From positions 167,269 through 231,268 of the forward strand of contig QKWP01000423.1 of NCBI GenBank assembly GCA_003550325.1: a stretch of 64,000 bases of DNA, given 5' to 3'. This DNA is from Gigaspora rosea. Lineage: Eukaryota; Glomeromycota; Glomeromycetes; Diversisporales; Gigasporaceae. The notes beneath the pieces are model-generated. The model did not search any database, was not told the origin of the DNA, and saw only the letters and a list, made by a program, of their open reading frames with translations. Of this stretch, positions 1-10,805 are shown in pieces. How positions within the stretch are numbered: position 1 is the stretch's first letter; the number at the start of each line of letters is the position of its first letter. Position numbers and translations under genes: made by a program.

Positions 1-38
1 AAAAGAAAATTCAGACAGAACTCTTGCCATTGTATAAT

Positions 39-480
39 GTAACAGTTGAATTGGGAGAGCAATAAAACAATAAACAATATAGGCAATAGTGCCAATTTAA
101 AGCTCCACCGATTACGAGGTGAGAGGTATAAATAGGTGAAGGGCGTTTTAATAAAATCGAATGCGTGATCAATAAAGATTTAATGAAAGATAAATCACTA
201 AATCACAGCAGAATTAAGACACTAACGCTGGTGATGCTAATATGGGGGGTTGATTGATTTAATTAAAGGATAGATTAATTTTGATTATATCAGGTGAACC
301 AGGGTAAGTTCGACACGAAGTTCAAAGGTTAATTGGAGTCACGTGAACAATTTAAAAGAATTAACAAAACTAGTCAAATGGAATTTGAGTTATAATAAGC
401 CAATACGAAGTTACAAGTCAATTCAGTTCGGGAGTCTCGCAAGGTTTATTAAAGTTACAAGTCGAATTCAAAAGATAAGT
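39..480 (+). repeat. LTR-like repeat, solo copy
   Basis: The block begins TGTAACAGTT, has a TATA-box-like word (GTATAAATAG) near 130 and an AATAAA near 171. It aligns end to end with a more AT-decayed block at 46989-47425: same start, TATAAATT at the equivalent place, CAATAAA further on, and a matching tail ending GTTACA. A TG start, internal promoter and polyadenylation-like signals suggest the long terminal repeat of an LTR retrotransposon. I found no TSD and no coding part beside it, so it is a solo LTR or just a dispersed repeat. Confidence 0.45.
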
Positions 481-1728
481 TTATCATTTTATTATTATAT
501 TTTATTTTAGAATGAGACATGGAACTTAATGATGACCTTTATTAAATTTGAAGGGTTTATATACATTTTGTGTGGTTAGAGCGTTTATGCTCTATTTTGA
601 ACGAATTCGCTTCAACTTGGGTGTATTCTTCTTTGCTACGCGTATACGTTTTAATTTAAGCGCGCGCAAATTATCAAGCCCGTCTAATCGCGTATACGTG
701 ATAGTTTGGGTGTATACGCGCTTGCATGGACCAAGCCACCAAGCCACATTACGTTATTTGTTTACATAATTTAAAAATATTTACAACATAAAAACTTAAA
801 AAAAAAAAATAATTCGTTACAATAACCCTTAAAGCAAAATGAGAACAAATAATATTCACTATATTTTTATTATTGAGTACATTGACTGTACAACGAAGTT
901 AGGTAGTAAGTTATTAAAATAAAATAAAGTTTTTTACACATCAGTTTTGTGATTTTTAATGTAAAACGTAATCTATAAAAAGATGAAGATTTTAATTTTT
1001 GCTGTGGGTACTAAAAAAAACTAGCTAGTTTTTGAGTATGTGTGCCGGGTTGGTGCGTCATAGCACTACAATAGATTCTCCGAAAGGTTAATTAAAGTTT
1101 TAATCTGATACAATAATATATATACGTACTGTAGTATAAATAGTGTAACAAGTTTTTTTGTTTTTCTATAAAAATATACTAAGGAAAATACGATTCTTTA
1201 TTTATTATTAATGGACAAAAAAACTCAAAGAAATTAACAAAGAAGGCTAGCCTGTAGGCTAAAGCGGAGTTAATTCAATTTGTCGGCTAAAGCGGAGTTA
1301 AGTCAATATATGATCTACATACTGCATAAATTACATTCTTGATATCTATATACCTTCTCACCATAACAGCATCAAAAAGATAACCCCAAACCACCTGTTG
1401 TGGCACCAGACTACGTAGTACATAAATTCGGATGATGCTGTCGGAAAATTCGGAATTCGGATGATCGTGAAATCTAAAACTCACCCCTACATTTGATTCG
1501 AAGATTCGATTCGAAGATTCCTACGTAACGTTAACGATTTTATAATCATTTTATTCTTCGAAGAAAGTCTTTCTTTTTTTGTCTTATAAGAAAAAAATTC
1601 GATATAAAAGAGATTACAATTTTGATGTTAAGAAAAAAAAAACAAAAATTTCAATTATATTGTAAAAACTGGGTGATTGGTTTTATATCTTTATTTCTTG
1701 CTCGGAACAATAATAAAATAATATAGAT
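481..1728. other. Intergenic, no gene seen
   Basis: AT-rich sequence upstream of the nuclease-like gene. It holds three copies of the palindromic core GTATAC in a GCGTATACG context (640-648, 690-698 and, reversed, about 711-720) and a direct duplication containing GGCTAAAGCGGAGTTAA at about 1257-1303. Near 1490-1520 the word GATTCGAA is repeated. No exon-like open reading frame was recognised. Confidence 0.5.
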
Positions 1729-2679
1729 ATGGTAAAAAGGACTGCAAACGCACGCAAAACCAATCCTAAAACCATAAATGGCAGGAACAAGACCACACCA
1801 AAATCTAAACAGCGAATAAATAAAAAGAATAAAGAAAAAAAAAGACGGGAAATTTCTATGATGTATTACGAACAAATGGATTTTAACCAATCTATTGAAG
1901 TTCCAGTGTTGGGCTCACTTATAAGTCCAGTAAAATTGAACTGGAACTGGACTTATAGGTCCAGTGGTCCAGTTTATAAGTCCAAGAGTCCAGTTTATGA
2001 GTCCAGGAGTCCAGTTTATAAGTCCAGTAGAGCGGACTCTTGGTCCAGAGCCCGTATTGATGACCTAGGATTAAAGTCAAAACAATCAACAAACTATAAG
2101 GACGGTCATAATTTTGAAAATCGCATTGTAAAACTATTATCCCGAAATGGAATCATAAGTAATTCTTTTAGTTGCCGACAAGGAGATAATGGAATTGATA
2201 TTATTGCTACATTAGACCAACAACAAATTCTTATTGAATGTAAAAGTCATAAGAATCCTATTGGTATAGACATTATAAAAAAGTTTCAATCATCAATTTC
2301 TCGATTTGAAAAAGGAACACTAAGTATTATTGTTTATAATAGTAAAAAATTGAAACAACGTTTTTTAACTGGACCAGCCGAAGACTGGTGGAAAGCAGAA
2401 TGTCCACAAATTAAAATTGTTAATGAGAAAATGATTGTTGATTGTATTAAAAATAGTTTAGCATCGAAATCTCCAAAAATAAAATCACACGATACAGTAT
2501 CATATAATAACATATCGGATATGAAAATAGATAGGGTTAGCAGGGAGCATCTGATGGATAAACCAACTATTTTTTGTATTGAAAGGGAAACGGTTTGGTG
2601 CATTAATGATCTAAATAATTATAATTATAATTATGAAACTATTAACAATGAACAAGTTCAAGTTCATATCATTGATTGA
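1729..2679 (+). CDS. Mrr-type PD-(D/E)xK nuclease-like protein
   Basis: Single-exon 316-residue protein. The C-terminal two thirds resembles the Mrr/restriction-endonuclease-like fold: a helix containing HNFENRI (E130), then the hydrophobic GDNGIDII strand with D157, then ILIECKSH with E170 and K172, and KKFQSSIS after it. D157, E170 and K172 fit the PD-(D/E)xK catalytic triad, so the core looks intact. In bacteria Mrr-like domains cut modified DNA; the fungal paralogues are usually uncharacterised, so a role in nuclear DNA cleavage or repair is inference. Residues 1-45 are strongly Lys/Arg-rich, which could be a nuclear-targeting tail. Residues 79-100 are a repeat (SPVYKS, SPVYES, SPVYKS) encoded by a palindromic minisatellite. 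The start at 1729 gives the longest frame; the double Met at residues 44-45 (about 1858) is an alternative start. Confidence 0.75.
   Translation: MVKRTANARKTNPKTINGRNKTTPKSKQRINKKNKEKKRREISMMYYEQMDFNQSIEVPVLGSLISPVKLNWNWTYRSSGPVYKSKSPVYESRSPVYKSSRADSWSRARIDDLGLKSKQSTNYKDGHNFENRIVKLLSRNGIISNSFSCRQGDNGIDIIATLDQQQILIECKSHKNPIGIDIIKKFQSSISRFEKGTLSIIVYNSKKLKQRFLTGPAEDWWKAECPQIKIVNEKMIVDCIKNSLASKSPKIKSHDTVSYNNISDMKIDRVSREHLMDKPTIFCIERETVWCINDLNNYNYNYETINNEQVQVHIID
1914..2045 (+). repeat. Palindromic minisatellite inside the Mrr-like gene
   Basis: Repeats of AGTCCAGTTTATAAGTCCA with short variants, some in inverted orientation (CTGGACTTATA), so the tract can fold on itself. It stays in frame and encodes the Ser-Pro-Val-Tyr repeats. 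The block is bounded by GGGCTC on the left and GAGCCC on the right, an inverted pair. It looks like the word-array hairpins found elsewhere in this window, but here inside coding sequence. Confidence 0.6.
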
Positions 2680-3205
2680 ATTATGAAGTTATCCAACATG
2701 TATATTCAAAATAACCCATTAACATTGCAATGTTTGAATGTGCTGCCAGATACACATCAATAGTCACAAATTCCACAGTGGAATTATTCAATTTGTACAT
2801 TTAGAAACGAAAGTGACATATTATGTATATAGGATGTGATTACTTGGAGATTAATTATACAAATGATGTTATTATGCCATGACAAATTTCATATTTTTTT
2901 ATAACTTTATTAGAATTGATAGATCTCTTATATTTATTACACTGTATATTTATTATTACGTATTTCAGATTACTATTATTTGTATTCAACACTACATTAC
3001 AGCAATAGATGAATAAAAATATATGTAAAATGAATTACGAAAATATTTTACAAAGCTTGTTTAAGTGGATATAGCTCAAATTTCTTAAAATACTGTAATT
3101 AATATGATATTATCATTAATATAGTATTATCAGTTGTCTAGATTTCTGGACTTAGCGGTACCAGTTCCACTCAATAAATTGGTTTCAAAAATTGCACATA
3201 TCGTT
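2680..3205. other. Intergenic, no gene seen
   Basis: AT-rich 3' flank of the nuclease-like gene. No coding or repeat structure was recognised. Confidence 0.5.
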
Positions 3206-3213
3206 GTTAATAG

Positions 3214-3829
3214 TAGTATTAGTCGAAATTGGTTTGAACTATGTAGAAATATTTCGACTTTCGATATTTAGCATGTAATGAATGTCGAAATACTAAATTA
3301 ATGTCGAATTGTCTAATAGTGTCGAAATGCCTAAATAGAGTCGAAATGTCTATATATGTGTCGAAATTCTAAATTAATGTCAAAATACTAACTAAATTAG
3401 TGTCGAAATGCCTAAATACAGAAATAGTGTCGAAATGTCTAAGTATCTAAATTTCTAAATAGTGTTGAAATGTCCGTCTAAATAATGTTGAAATGTTGAA
3501 AATATCGTCAATATGTCTATATCTATATTGATATTTATACATTTAGTCATACGTATACGTAATATTTATTTCGTCAAGAATTGACATTTATTTAAATCGT
3601 TAAGCATTTAGATATTTAGTCATAATGTGTATAGATCAAGCATTTAGACATTTAGTCATATAACATTTATTTCATCAAGCATTTAGACATTCAGTCATAT
3701 AATATTTATTTCATCAAGCATTTAGGCATTTAGTCTTATTCGGCATTTCGACAAAAAATAATGTGATGTCGAAGACACTTAAGTGTTCTAAATATTTGAC
3801 TAAATGGTATATTTCGACTAACAACACTA
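3214..3829. mobile_element. hAT-like non-autonomous element, GTCGAAAT word array
   Basis: Flanked by a perfect 8-bp direct repeat GTTAATAG (3206-3213 and 3830-3837). The left end reads TAGTATTAGTCGAAAT and the reverse complement of the right end TAGTGTTGTTAGTCGAAAT, so the termini are inverted and begin with TAG. The interior has no transposase. It is a run of GTGTCGAAATGYCTAAATA-like units in the left half and the inverted type (CATTTAGACATTTAGTC) in the right half. An 8-bp TSD with TAG termini fits the hAT superfamily; mobilisation in trans is inferred. Confidence 0.75.
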
Positions 3830-3837
3830 GTTAATAG

Positions 3838-4740
3838 GCAAGCTGCTAATTTTCTATCTAAGCCAAATTCTTCTCAAATAGAATGTTTAAGATTGAACAA
3901 GGATTAGGGTTCAGCTTTCTTAATACAAGAAAATTAAAAAATGGAAGCACGAAAGAAAAAGCAATGGAAATACATTTTATAGAAACAATTTATAAACAAT
4001 GTTTATTAGGTTAATGTTTTAAACTATATATATAGTTATAACTTTGAAATTCGTTATTTATTTATTACTTTATCGATTGTGCTAATAACATTACTGCATT
4101 AAACACTGGTTGGCGCAAATTTTCCTAATGTATAGAAGTTCTACTTTGAAAATTAAATTTACAATTTTTTTAAAAAAATTTTTATAAGGAGGTTCGACTG
4201 TATATATAAAAAATTTATTAAATAAATTAGAAGTTTAGTTAAATTAGTTTTTTTGTTAAAATAGTTTTTTGAAAAAATTTGCAAAACGACATATATTATC
4301 ATTATGTTTCAAATTTACAAATAATCGATGTAAAGTGAGAATTAACGCAACATTGTATAATCTTCGTACGTACGTAATATTTACTGGGCGTGTGCTGTAT
4401 GAAATATACATGTGACATGACAATGTAAAAAATTCTTTGTGAAAAAGGGCACAAACAACTTTGTCTGCAAATGGAATCAGTTTGATTCATCTTGGCGTTT
4501 TATGCACAATATATTTAATTTCCTTTTTTAGCTGTAAAAGAACCAAGCCCAAAAACAACAAATTTATACGTAGAAAATTTTTAAATAGAAAATATTAAAT
4601 TTATTGGGTCCCTTGAATATGATAATAAGAGCTAACATATTGATGGACAAGAAATAAATCCAAATGGATAAATCAAATACCTAAACAGGAATCGTGAATC
4701 ATTTAATTGTAGGAATGAAATAGCTGTTGTCGGCTGTCGA
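3838..4740. other. Intergenic with one isolated transposon-like end
   Basis: AT-rich. At about 4187-4201 the sequence GAGGTTCGACTGTA resembles the right terminus plus TA target of Tc1/pogo-like elements (compare 51836-51850), but I found no matching left end. A short ACGT tract (CGTACGTACGTAA) lies near 4366. No gene was seen. Confidence 0.4.
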
Positions 4741-4752
4741 ATACATGTAAAA

Positions 4753-5808
4753 GTTTTTTTCGCAAAAAATTAAAAGATATTAAATTAAAAGGTTTAATAG
4801 TACTCATTTTTTTTTATATTTCTTTGAGCATTTACTTGATTGGTCATGTCTTTTATACTTTTTTGAACAATATTTCTTTGAACGGTGCACTGTTATGTAT
4901 GGTCTATGATTGTTTGAGCTACGCGTGCTAGTCGTACATGGTTTATGACTTTTTATAGGTGTGGCAATTGAAGATGTGCTACTCGTACATGGTTTAGGAC
5001 TTTTTGTAGGTGTGGTGCATGGTTTATGACTTTTTGTAGGTGTGGCAATTGAAGATGTACATGGTTTATGACTTTTTGTAGGTGTGGCAATTAAAGATGT
5101 GTATGTTGGAAATATGGTAGAGGTGGATGTCATTGTGGTCTTCAAAGTTGATGATATAGTCGTCGAAGTTGGTATTGTAGTCATAGGTGACACAGTGGTC
5201 GTGGATTTATTACTTATGTTTTCAATTTTAATATCCGAACATTGTAAATACAATTCACCATTTAATGCTGAATTCCACACCCATCTGAGTGTGCATTTAT
5301 CGCATGCTACACCAGCTGGTAACTGCACATTATCATTAAACGTTCCAATTTCATCAGCACAATTTGAATATGATTTTAATTCTTGAAAATCAGTATCATT
5401 GCCATTGGATGAGAGTTGAACACTACAACTACCTTGATGAGCTGTAAAAATTGTCCAACTTATAGGAATAAGTTGGCCAGGTTGATACGTTGCAACGATG
5501 GGTCCTGCCTCAAACCCAGAACATGGCTGAATAGTTGTTGGACCAGCTGTCATCTGCAAAATGTCGTTATCGAAACTGAACATTCGGATCTTTGGGTCAG
5601 CCATAAACCCATGTGCAAAAGCTTTTTCAATAAAGCAAAAAAATGTGATTATGATGAATATTTTTTTTGTCAACGTGGTGCTACTTATCGGTGATTTCTT
5701 TGAGAACAACATATATAGTATGACTGTGGTAAATGTATAGATAATATTCGAATGACTAATTATTAATTTACAAAATTAAACCTTTTAATTTTTTTACGAA
5801 AAAAATAT
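4753..5808. repeat. Inverted repeats flanking the LPMO-like gene
   Basis: About 4753-4797 contains AGTTTTTTTCGCAAAAAATT followed by AAAAG and, a little later, AAAAGGTTTAAT. About 5772-5808 contains the inverted counterpart, ATTAAACCTTTTAATT followed by TTTTTACGAAAAAAA. The secretory gene lies exactly between them. Weaker inverted similarity continues outward (GGCTGTCGAATACA against GGCTTCGAAGACA reversed). AT-rich sequence makes chance matches easier, so this is a suggestion of a TIR-bounded unit, not proof. Confidence 0.45.
4804..5712 (-). CDS. Secreted LPMO-like copper protein with repeat tail
   Basis: 302 residues in one exon. Residues 1-33 form a signal peptide with a hydrophobic core (FIIITFFCFI) and a likely AFA cleavage site, leaving His34 as the mature N terminus, followed by GFMADP. 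An N-terminal His plus a second His (H92 in TAHQGSC) is the copper 'histidine brace' of lytic polysaccharide monooxygenases and related proteins. Tyr155 (LYLQC) is a plausible axial residue. C64, C96, C118, C137, C140 and C158 can form disulfides, and the CDKCTLRWVWNS segment is typical of short chitin-binding-type-4/LPMO-like proteins of early-diverging fungi. Residues about 170-265 are a Thr/Ser-rich linker with four TPTKSHKPCT-type repeats, and the tail is Lys-rich and basic. Chitin as substrate is inference; a copper-binding, non-catalytic (X325/BIM1-like) protein is the alternative. Confidence 0.7.
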   Translation of the reverse strand: MLFSKKSPISSTTLTKKIFIIITFFCFIEKAFAHGFMADPKIRMFSFDNDILQMTAGPTTIQPCSGFEAGPIVATYQPGQLIPISWTIFTAHQGSCSVQLSSNGNDTDFQELKSYSNCADEIGTFNDNVQLPAGVACDKCTLRWVWNSALNGELYLQCSDIKIENISNKSTTTVSPMTTIPTSTTISSTLKTTMTSTSTIFPTYTSLIATPTKSHKPCTSSIATPTKSHKPCTTPTKSPKPCTSSTSSIATPIKSHKPCTTSTRSSNNHRPYITVHRSKKYCSKKYKRHDQSSKCSKKYKKK

Positions 5809-5812
5809 TGTC

Positions 5813-6489
5813 TTCGAAGCCCAGCTTCTGAAATATTAAAAATAAATTAAATAAATGTATTATATGGTTAAAAATGGTCTATGGGGATATGTCGATTAGA
5901 AAGGAAATGGGTCCTAGGTTTAGGTAATTCCGTTGTGGAATTTTTTCTTGTAAAAAGGGAAGAAAATGGACCAAATTTAATATTAAGAAGTTTTGGTCCT
6001 ATTTATTGTTTTTTTTTGTTCGAATGTACATAATATCACTAATAATATCATAATCGTTGTAAACAATAGTCTTTGTTCTCCAAGTATAGGACTCCTACAG
6101 AAAATCGATAATTTTTGTAACAGAAGTGAAACGATCATTCAAATTCCCGGTAAAAAACAAAATATTATATAATAAAGAATAATAATAAAAGATAACAACA
6201 AATCATAACAATAAAAAAAAACACAATAATACTGTACTGTACGTTAATCCCGATAACGAATATCCATAGTAATAAGTATGAAATGTTTGTTGACAGAAAT
6301 TATAGCTCACTATTTAAAAAATTTTTTTCTTTGATACGTGTTCCGCGATTTGCTTCGATCACAGCAAATCACAAAATCCATACGTCCCTGCAAAAAGTAT
6401 GTGGTTTTACTATGATTTGCTTCGATTACAGCAAAATATATATTAAATACCATATCTGATATGTTTTGCATCACATGATCATTTTTTAT
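5813..6489. other. Intergenic, no gene seen
   Basis: AT-rich sequence upstream of the LPMO-like gene. A short inverted pair around GATTTGCTTCGATCACAGCA and CTATGATTTGCTTCGATTAC (about 6350-6435) is a direct duplication. No exon was recognised. Confidence 0.4.
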
Positions 6490-6772
6490 AGTAAAAATTG
6501 AAAATTTCGCTCTATATAAAAATTTATCATGAAAAATTTTTTTAAAATATTTTTTTTTTGTACTATTATAAAATTCATTGATTATATAGTCTTTAAAATT
6601 ATTTTTTCAGATTTTTTAAAAAATTTATCGAGAAAATAAATTTCAAAAAATCTGAAAAAATAATTTTTGAAGACTATATTAATAATAATACAAAAAATAA
6701 AAATATTTAAAAAAATTTTTATGGTAAACTTTTATATGGAGTGAAAATTTCAATTTTTATTACTGTATATAT
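6490..6772. repeat. Foldback element, ~280 bp
   Basis: Two arms meet near 6630. The left arm has GAAAATTTCGCTCTATATAA and the right arm TTTATATGGAGTGAAAATTT, its imperfect inverse. The inner arms CAGATTTTTTAAAAAATTTA and CAAAAAATCTG also pair, as do GATTATATAGTCTTTAAAAT and TTTTTGAAGACTATATTAAT. A foldback transposon or MITE remnant; no TSD was identified. Confidence 0.65.
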
Positions 6773-7024
6773 ATAATATAGTACTCAATGTATAAAAGTT
6801 TGTGTTTTATTTTTTTTCAAATCATATTATTATTATGAGTCCAAAACGAATTTACAGCCGAGTATTAAAATTTAAGGAGGATTTTGTAAAGGACAGTAAT
6901 AAGCTAATCTGCCACTATCGTGTTGACTCGATCAACAACAATTTAAATCATAATCTCAAGCAGCTCTCTTAATATGATTGGCTAGTTAATTATAGAGATT
7001 GTGCACAAGTTCTACATTAATTAG

Positions 7025-7243
7025 TGACAGATTAAAATGAAATCGGATTAAAATGAAATTTTTCTAATTTTTAAGCAAAATTTTAAAATTTTTTAGGGGA
7101 CATTTTTGGGGGTTTTTTTAGCATTAGGGTTAGGGTTTAGGTTAGGGCTATTAATAAATGAGTACATTGGGTTTTATAAGCTTTATAGGTGAGCAAGAGA
7201 GGACCCCAGTTTCATTTTAATCTGATTTCATTTTAATCTGCCA
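7025..7243. mobile_element. MITE, TGRCAGATTAAAATGAAAT termini
   Basis: The left end TGACAGATTAAAATGAAATC is the inverse of the right end GATTTCATTTTAATCTGCCA, and a second inner repeat of the same word follows at each end. Between them lie GGGGGTTTTTTTAGC and a telomere-like tract (TTAGGGTTAGGGTTTAGG, about 7125-7147). A second copy is at 15825-16027. No coding capacity. Confidence 0.7.
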
Positions 7244-7551
7244 CAGTTAATGTTGCGAAATTCGGATATTAAATTATAGTCAATCAGCGCACAACTCTAT
7301 GATAAAAAAAGATGGTCTCTGACCTTTTTTTTTTTCATCGCGATAATGAACTCGTTTGACAGCGCTACAAATAGAAAATAACGAGCCTAAGTTTTTTGTA
7401 ATGTTCTGATTAGTTGATTTTGTCAAGTCAGTTCCAATTTAATTCTAGCAGTTATAAAGACGTGATTTGTTTGTTAATTATATTGATTTTTCAAGAAGCT
7501 TAGATGACGTACGTACGTATGTATGAATGACATAGTGTTAGTCCTTATTGA

Positions 7552-7682
7552 CCTAGACATTTTCATGCATGTTATTGGGTTCAATTCTAATATATGATAC
7601 ACAAGCTTTGTTCCTATCGGGGTGAACAAAATTTGTGTATCACGTTTGGAAATGACCCAATAAGATGCAGAAAATGGCTAGG
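7552..7682. repeat. Short foldback, ~130 bp
   Basis: Arms CCTAGACATTTTCATGCATG / TTATTGGGT on the left and ACCCAATAAGATGCAGAAAA / TGGCTAGG on the right pair, and the inner arms TGATACACAAGCTTTGTTC and GAACAAAATTTGTGTATCA pair around a short loop. MITE-sized hairpin with no gene. Confidence 0.65.
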
Positions 7683-8775
7683 TACTTACGTCAAAAATAT
7701 ACAATAATGTAGTTATTGGGTCATGTTGTTTAACGATAATCGCTAATTTCTTCACAGCAGACACCGCGTTATGACGTACCCTTTGGTCACGTCATAAGCA
7801 CAGTTATCATCAACTACATGACCAATAACAAGTACATGATAGTTAAGCCTTTATCTCAACTAGTCTTTTTAAGTTATGTGCGAGGAAGGGGCATACAAGA
7901 GTTATTTATAATTTATAATAATGACCAAATCACCACCGTAGTCACAATTTGCCTCTCCGATTTTTCCTTTATTAGTTCATTCTTGCCGAAGCAAATTAAG
8001 TCACCCCGTAACACTAGCGAATTACATCCGACTTATCTCGATTATGATCATTAGCTCACGTGATAACTTAATATAACATTGTTTAAACAAACAAATATAT
8101 ATGAGGTATTCTTAATGCGTAATGCATCAAAAGAAGGGTATTGTAATGCAAATAAGTTTCACGAGATACATTCATCAAAAGTTCATGAAAATTGTCACTG
8201 TAGGATTACTTAATGCATTAATGTCGATTTACTTTTAAGAATTTATCATTTAAACGAATACATATAGCTCAAGAAAAAGCGAATAGAATAAACCAATTTT
8301 ATATCATTCGATTCGTCTAAATAAGATTTAATCATTCTTAAATGAAGAACATTGTCTTTTTAACGAGACGAATAGAATCTGACCGCCAATGTAAAGTTAT
8401 TAACTACAATAGATAATACTCCGGCTCGAATCTTATGAAATCGCAGATCATTACAGGCTCAACAATAATAGACCTATGTTTATTCCTGACTATTAAAAAA
8501 GTAATTAATCTACGTAATATTTTATTTTTTTAACTGATGAATTTTACTTTAATAATATATAAATAAAAATAAAAAAAACAAGATTATTGTATTTATATCA
8601 TAAATTCATTTGCCAGACTCTAACTTATTTTTTCCAAATATCGGAGATCTTAATTAAATATGTTTAAACACTGTCAAATTTTAAATCACCTTATCATTAC
8701 CATTAACTTTCCTTTTATGTATTTAGTGCCTTTTATCTTTATAAATTTCAACGTTTTCTCAAAAAATTCTCAATA
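7683..8775. other. Intergenic upstream of the CNNM-like gene
   Basis: AT-rich. No recognisable exon, RNA gene or transposon terminus. The 100 bp before 8776 are pyrimidine-rich (TTTCCTTTTATG, CTTTATAAATTTC), as is common in fungal promoters. Confidence 0.4.
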
Positions 8776-10675
8776 ATGTTAAGAATTATCTTTGGAACTT
8801 TCTTGATTATTTCGGTATCACGAGTTCTTGCATTTCCTTCTTGGGTTCTCGACAAAAGAGTTGATAATCAATCTACTACTCATAAATCAATGAATACTGC
8901 TGAATACTGGATCAAACTTTTCGCTACTATTGTTTTAGTATTATTAGGTGGATTATTTGCTGGTAATTGATTTATTAATCATGTTGAATATATATATATC
9001 TCTTTTATGTAGATGACTTTTTTTTTTAATATTTGAACTTTTAGGCTTAACCATTGGATTGGTAAATTTACATATAAAATTCTGTTCTGTATTTTTAATG
9101 TATTTTTGATCCTGAGTCAACATTGTATCAGATGAGTCTAGACGAAACTAATCTTAATATTCTCACCCGATCTGAAGATCCTAAAAAACGGTACGTGCTT
9201 ATGTGCGATTAAAGATTTATCCTATTTTCTTTTATTTTTACGACGTTTAATTTTTTTTTTTTCTAGCAAATACGCCGCACGCATTCTTCCTATACGTAAA
9301 AATGGACATCTGCTACTTGTAACTCTTCTTGTTTGCAATGTTTTAGTTAATGAAACTTTGCCGATTATCATGGATGACGTTATAGGAAGTGGCATATCTG
9401 CAATTCTGGCTTCTAGTGCACTTATTCTTCTTTTTGGTGAGATCGTTCCTCAAGCAATATGTTCTAGATATGGTCTTGCTATAGGTGCTTTCTTTGCATG
9501 GTATACATATTATTTCTTCAATAATTTTTATTATGATTATTTGATTTCATTAAACTAATATTTATCTTTTTTAGGCCTACAAGGATATTGATTTGGTTAA
9601 CTGTATGACCTTTTTATTATACGCCTTCTTAAATTATAAATATTTCGTCACTCGTTGATCATTTTTTATTTTCATTATATACTGTAAATAGTTCATTGTT
9701 TCATATCCAATTTCTAAGATATTAGATTTTGTTCTCGGTCAAAATCATGGAATAATTTATCGTCGTGCTGGTAATTTCAATCGTATTTATTGTACCATTA
9801 TTTTTTTTTAAAAATTCATTCTTTTAATTATAATTTCATTTATTATAGAACTCAAGGAATTGATTAAGTATCATGAGTCATCTACTAAACGTGGTGGTGA
9901 CCTTAATACTGATAGTGTTACTATTATTCGAGGAGCACTTGACTTTCAAGATAAGGTAGCTGAAGATGCGATAACTCCACTAGACAAGGTGAATTAAAAA
10001 AATTTCTATACCACAATATTATTTTTATTTCGTTACTTTTTTTCTAATTATTTCTTATTTTATATTATTATCAGGTTTTCATGATTTCTAATGACGTCAT
10101 TCTGGATAGAAAGACTTTGAATGAACTATATTTATGTGGATATTCTCGCATTCCCGTTTATAGCGGTTCTCAGAATAATATTGAAGGTGTTTTATTGGCT
10201 AAGGTATAATTAATTTTTAAACCATTAACTTTTGCTAAAAAAAAAATGTTAATTTATTGCTAAAACATTCTATAAACTTTATATATAGTCTCTAATCTTG
10301 TATAACCCTGATGAAGCTCTTCCTTTGAAAAACTTTAGTACAAATCCTATTCTTAAGGTTGAAGCTTCAACATCTTTAGTCGACATTTTAAATTCATTCC
10401 AAGAAGGTAAATGTCATATGGCATTAGTTGTTAAAGAATCAAATCCTATTGGAATCATTACTTTGGAAGATATTCTTGAAGAACTTATCCAAGAAGAAAT
10501 TTATGATGAATCAGATACAACGCATAAATCAATAAATGGACTGAACGCTTCAATAAAAATTATTCGGAATAACAAAAAAATTAGGACAGATTTGGTAAAG
10601 AAAAATAATTCTCCTAATGATCCTGATCCTGATCCTAATCGTAAAGACTTAATTGCGCTTGCGGTTGACGAATAA
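8776..10675 (+). CDS. CNNM/Mam3-type DUF21-CBS membrane protein
   Basis: Nine exons by GT-AG junctions that keep the frame: 8776-8962, 9045-9061 (17-nt microexon), 9132-9190, 9267-9500, 9575-9602, 9692-9770, 9849-9988, 10075-10203 and 10289-10675, giving 419 residues. The N terminus has a signal-like segment ([17 protein letters not shown]). The DUF21 transmembrane domain follows: [16 protein letters not shown] joined to LTIGL and [11 protein letters not shown], then [10 protein letters not shown] and the hallmark [19 protein letters not shown]. It continues with [11 protein letters not shown] and the acidic-helix [13 protein letters not shown]. Two CBS motifs come next ([28 protein letters not shown]; then [20 protein letters not shown]). 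Family members are divalent-metal (Mg/Mn) homeostasis proteins of the plasma or vacuolar membrane. The C-terminal cyclic-nucleotide-like domain of animal CNNMs is absent, as in yeast Mam3; the tail has a DPDPDPN stretch. Key motifs are intact. Confidence 0.88.
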
Positions 10676-10805
10676 TAATTCATAAAATTTCTAATTACAA
10701 AGAAATATTATTTTTTGCATTTTTCATCAAACTAACTCTTTATGCTTGTAAAATTTGAATTTAAATATTTGTAAAGTTGAAAAAAAAGTGTTTTTTTTTA
10801 AGGTA

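Noticed and set aside
2334..2603. Minus-strand frame of 89 codons
   Set aside because: Antisense shadow of the Mrr-like gene.
5084..5694. Plus-strand frames of 100 and 92 codons
   Set aside because: They are antisense shadows of the LPMO-like gene on the minus strand.
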